Shown here: piece by piece, positions 61,694 to 64,000 of the stretch
Layout of the letters: each line of letters begins with the position of its first letter
Numbering within the stretch: position 1 is the first letter of the stretch
Origin: Blastococcus saxobsidens DD2
GTDB taxonomy: Bacteria > Actinomycetota > Actinomycetes > Mycobacteriales > Geodermatophilaceae
DNA length: 64,000 nt
Assembly: GCF_000284015.1 (NCBI RefSeq)
Contig: NC_016943.1
Span: 351,541 to 415,540, forward strand
Direction of reading: 5' to 3'
Made by a program: the position numbers and the translations under genes
The notes under the pieces: generated by a model
Told to the model about the DNA's origin: nothing
Databases searched by the model: none
The model's input: only the letters and a program-made list of their open reading frames with translations

Positions 61694-62262
61694 CTCAGCA
61701 CCTTCAGGGCTCCCTTGCCGGTCTTCTTGCCGGCCTTGCGCGAGGCCTTCTTCTGCGCCGTGACCGCACGCTTGGAGGCCTTCTCGTAGTTCTTCTCGGT
61801 GACGTCGGCGGCCCGCTTGGCCGCCCGCTTGGCGCGGTAGCGCACCGACGGCCTGCCCTCGGTGTCGACGGCGGCGAGCAGCAGCCCGCCCAGCAGGCCG
61901 GTGTTCTTCAGGAAGTTCGAGAGCTGCCCGAACTTCTCGGTCGGGTCGTCGTGCTCCCAGAACCGGTGACCGGCCAGCGTGGTCGGCACGACCGACGCCG
62001 ACAGGGCGATCGCGGTCAGCCGGGGGAACTTGTTGAGCGCGAACAGCGAGCCCGCGGCGACCTTGATGGCGGCGTCGGCCTTCACCCACTGCTCGACGTC
62101 CCGGGGCACCTCCACCGGGAGCTGCTTGTCGGCGGTGTCGGCGAGCTTCTCCACCACAGGGCGGGCGCCCGGCACGCGATCCTGCGGCTTGCGCAGCGTG
62201 CTGATCCCCCCGTAGATGAAGGGCGCGGCGAGCAGGGGCCGGGCGATCCGGCGAACCAGCAT
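61690..62262 (-). CDS. DoxX-family membrane protein
   Basis: A 190-aa protein: RRIARPLLAAPFIYGGISTL is the DoxX N-terminus, LTAIALSASVVPTTLAGHRF and TGLLGGLLLAAVDTEGRP further helices, and the C-terminus is a Lys/Arg-rich tail (KKASRKAGKKTGKGALKV). DoxX proteins are linked to redox-associated membrane complexes; the role here is unknown. ATG 62262 has AGAGGT 6 bp upstream. The frame is open to 62697 but without conserved sequence. Confidence 0.82.
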   Translation of the reverse strand: MLVRRIARPLLAAPFIYGGISTLRKPQDRVPGARPVVEKLADTADKQLPVEVPRDVEQWVKADAAIKVAAGSLFALNKFPRLTAIALSASVVPTTLAGHRFWEHDDPTEKFGQLSNFLKNTGLLGGLLLAAVDTEGRPSVRYRAKRAAKRAADVTEKNYEKASKRAVTAQKKASRKAGKKTGKGALKVLS

Positions 62263-62750
62263 GGTGACCTCTTTCCTCGATGCATCGGGACAGTCGCGTC
62301 GTGGACTGCCCGCAAGATCCACCGGGCAACCACCGTCCGCAACTCGGGGCCGTCGGCCGACGGCATCCGCGGCTGCCGGGGCACGCGTCCCCCGCCGTGG
62401 GCTACGGAAGTCCAGCGCCCCCGCCAGGGCAGCCGTAGGGCGCCGGGCGTGCGGCGCCGGTGTCGGCTCAGCCCACGTCGTCGTCCACTCGCGGCTCGGG
62501 GCGCCCCTGTCGAGGGATCTCGGTGACTGCATCCCGCGCCGACGGGCGAGGGGTGGCGTCGCCGCTGCCGGCTGCTGGCTGCCGGTGGACGGTCCGCGGG
62601 TCGCCGTGGCCGGTCGGCGAGTCGGATGGCCCTGCCCACGAGAAGGGCCGCGAAGAGCGCGACCACCGGCCAGGCGACGAGCAGCCAGCCCCACCACGGC
62701 ACCGCCGTCCCCCGTCCTCCGCGCCGACGTCGGTGGTGACGATCGGTCAC
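62082..62750 (-). CDS. Small membrane protein, TM-GRAIRLAD family (copy 6), 3' end uncertain
   Basis: From ATG 62750 the protein has a basic start, one TM helix (WWGWLLVAWPVVALFAALLV) and GRAIRLADRPRRPADRP. The frame then stays open, Arg/Pro-rich, into the DoxX gene and stops at 62082. The conserved part ends by about 62600, so the rest may be a frameshifted or non-functional tail. It shows that the family is not limited to the glycan locus. Confidence 0.5.
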   Translation of the reverse strand: MTDRHHRRRRGGRGTAVPWWGWLLVAWPVVALFAALLVGRAIRLADRPRRPADRPPAASSRQRRRHPSPVGAGCSHRDPSTGAPRAASGRRRGLSRHRRRTPGALRLPWRGRWTSVAHGGGRVPRQPRMPSADGPELRTVVARWILRAVHDATVPMHRGKRSPCWFAGSPGPCSPRPSSTGGSARCASRRIACRAPALWWRSSPTPPTSSSRWRCPGTSSSG

Positions 62751-62825
62751 CTCGACACTACGGTGGGTGTGCGGAGAGTGCAGGACGACGACGGCGGGGA
62801 CTCTCCGGAGAGTCGGAGGCGCGCG

Positions 62826-63356
62826 TCAGGACTTCTGGCGCGCCCGGTAGGCGGCCACCGTGGAGCGGCTCGCACAGGTGTTGGAGCAGTAGCGGCGGCT
62901 GGCGTTGCGCGAGGTGTCGACGTAGACGTCGTCGCACCCCTCGGCCGAGCAGACACCCAGGCGCTGCCAGCCGTGCTGCACCACCACCTGCGACAACCCC
63001 ATCGCCACCGTCGTCGTCAGCTGCTCGAGCGCGGGGGCGTCGGGGCCGGCGTAGTGCAGGTGCAGCTCGCCGTCGTGGTCGGTGGCGTAGGGCCGGGGAC
63101 GGGCGAGCGCCAGCAGCTCGTTGAGCCGGGTGAGGACGTCGGGCTGCGAATCGGCCAGCGCGACGGCGCGGACCAACCGCGCGGTGGCGGCCGCCTGGTG
63201 AGCGTCGGAGGCCGTGAGTTCCAGCGAGGTCCCGGGCGTGAACCACTCGTCGTGCGCCGCCAGGAAACGGGGCACGCCGTCGTCGGGTTCGAGGTCGGCG
63301 TTGGCCAGGGCGATGGCCAGCTCGACCGCGGTAGACCCGTAGGTGTCGTAGTCCAA
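62826..63356 (-). CDS. CGNR zinc-finger domain protein (ABATE-like)
   Basis: A 176-aa protein. The N-terminal 110 residues are helical (ABATE/DUF1470-type, SLELTASDAHQAAATARLVR), and the C-terminus is the CGNR zinc finger: LGVCSAEGCDDVYVDTSRNA then SRRYCSNTCASRSTVAAYRA, with four Cys for zinc. Such proteins are predicted stress-related regulators. The start is TTG 63356; it is divergent from the MFS gene, with about 100 bp between. Confidence 0.87.
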   Translation of the reverse strand: MDYDTYGSTAVELAIALANADLEPDDGVPRFLAAHDEWFTPGTSLELTASDAHQAAATARLVRAVALADSQPDVLTRLNELLALARPRPYATDHDGELHLHYAGPDAPALEQLTTTVAMGLSQVVVQHGWQRLGVCSAEGCDDVYVDTSRNASRRYCSNTCASRSTVAAYRARQKS

Positions 63357-63459
63357 TTGACTCCCTACCGTCGAGTCCCTACTCTCGGGACTGCGTAGGC
63401 GATCAACGGTCTTTGACCGCCTACTGTTCCTTTCCCTGCAGTGTGAAACGAGTGCAAGC

Positions 63460-64000
63460 GTGCGCGCCTACCTCGCCGTCTGGCGGCTTCCCTCCGCCCC
63501 GGTGCTCCTCCTCGCCGGCTTCGCCGGCCGTCTCCCGTCTGCCATGGTGCCGCTCGCGCTGCTGCTCATGGTGCAGCAGCAGACGGGCTCGTACGCCATC
63601 GCCGGTCTCGCCGCGGCCTCCCTCGGGGTCGCTTCGGCCGCGATGGCGCCGGTCCTGGGGCGGCTCGCCGACCGGAGGGGGCCGCGGACGATCCTGCTCG
63701 CCCAGGCGGCGCTCTACCCGCTGCTGCTCGCCCTGCTGGTCGCCGTCGTCCTCGGGGGAGCGCCGGACGCCGCCGTCGTCGCCGCCTCGGGCCTGGCCGG
63801 CGCCAGCACGCCGCTGGTCTCCGGCACCGTCCGCGCCCTGTGGTCGCGCACCGACCCGCGCAGCCGCTCCACCGCCTACGCTCTCGACGCCACCGCCACC
63901 GAGCTGGTCTTCGTCGTCGGCCCCACGCTGGTCGCCACCCTCGCGGTGCTCGCGGCACCGGCGTGGGCGGTCGGCGTCGCCGGCGCGCTGGCCGTCGGCG
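63460..64000 (+). CDS. MFS transporter, 3' truncated by window edge
   Basis: The frame from GTG 63460 is open to the end of the window (180 codons) and encodes at least five hydrophobic helices (APVLLLAGFAGRLPSAMVPL, IAGLAAASLGVASAAMAPVL) with the MFS loop GRLADRRGPRTIL between helices 2 and 3. It is a predicted drug or metabolite efflux permease next to a CGNR regulator, which may control it. The rest lies outside the window. Confidence 0.82.
   Translation, partial: MRAYLAVWRLPSAPVLLLAGFAGRLPSAMVPLALLLMVQQQTGSYAIAGLAAASLGVASAAMAPVLGRLADRRGPRTILLAQAALYPLLLALLVAVVLGGAPDAAVVAASGLAGASTPLVSGTVRALWSRTDPRSRSTAYALDATATELVFVVGPTLVATLAVLAAPAWAVGVAGALAVG

Overview
The window is high-GC DNA with GTG/TTG starts, ATGA/GTGA translational overlaps and AGGAGG-type ribosome binding sites, as in Actinobacteria. 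LytR-CpsA-Psr proteins, a CGNR protein and many small TM-GRxIRLAD proteins fit Geodermatophilaceae (Blastococcus, Geodermatophilus, Modestobacter), but that family placement is inference. The window is dominated by cell-surface polysaccharide synthesis, with a lasso-peptide locus inserted in it. I saw no tRNA, rRNA or CRISPR array.

Layout. (1) 1-3092: end of a GNAT protein and two coupled GT4 glycosyltransferases. (2) 3264-12755: a probable lasso peptide cluster. It holds a nucleotidyltransferase, two LuxR-type regulators with degenerate receivers, an IS3-family element (5728-7050), a 51-aa precursor (7110-7265, minus), a divergent HprK-like kinase, and a minus-strand operon ABC transporter > methyltransferase > PqqD-like B1 > a single protein that appears to join the B2 leader peptidase to the C cyclase. 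(3) 12946-17531: NeuD-like acetyltransferase, short O-antigen-ligase-like protein, sugar epimerase, LCP ligase. (4) 17.3-32.1 kb: a duplicated and decayed zone with two near-identical UDP-glucose dehydrogenases, two LCP genes, an acyltransferase pseudogene, an rmlB/rmlD chimera, an rmlD remnant, and repeated small-protein families. Inside it sits an intact synthase-type polysaccharide operon: a processive GT2 synthase and two parallel beta-helix proteins, divergent from UDP-glucose dehydrogenase. (5) 32.4-38.4 kb: FMN hydroxy-acid oxidase and a sugar-nucleotide cassette (PIG-L deacetylase, nucleotidyltransferase, epimerase, RmlC-like, SAF-type dehydrogenase). (6) 39.5-60.1 kb: a Wzx/Wzy-type exopolysaccharide locus with WbaP-like initiating transferase, RfbF-like cytidylyltransferase, two GT2, one GT4, Wzy, Wzx, two Wzz-like proteins with degenerate Walker A motifs, two GH26-like hydrolases, an ACP/AMP-ligase/SDR/acetyltransferase module, and an AlgD-like dehydrogenase. 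(7) 60.6-64.0 kb: PHP-domain protein, DoxX-like protein, small membrane protein, CGNR protein and the start of an MFS transporter.

The pathways probably interlock: the dehydrogenases supply uronic-acid donors, the synthase operon and the Wzx/Wzy system polymerise, LCP enzymes may attach glycans to the wall, and the GH26 proteins may trim them. The strongest candidates for something undescribed are the lasso cluster with the fused B2-C enzyme and the two recurrent orphan small-protein families, TM-GR[GA][IV]R[LV]AD and HxHW...CRCGxVRxG.
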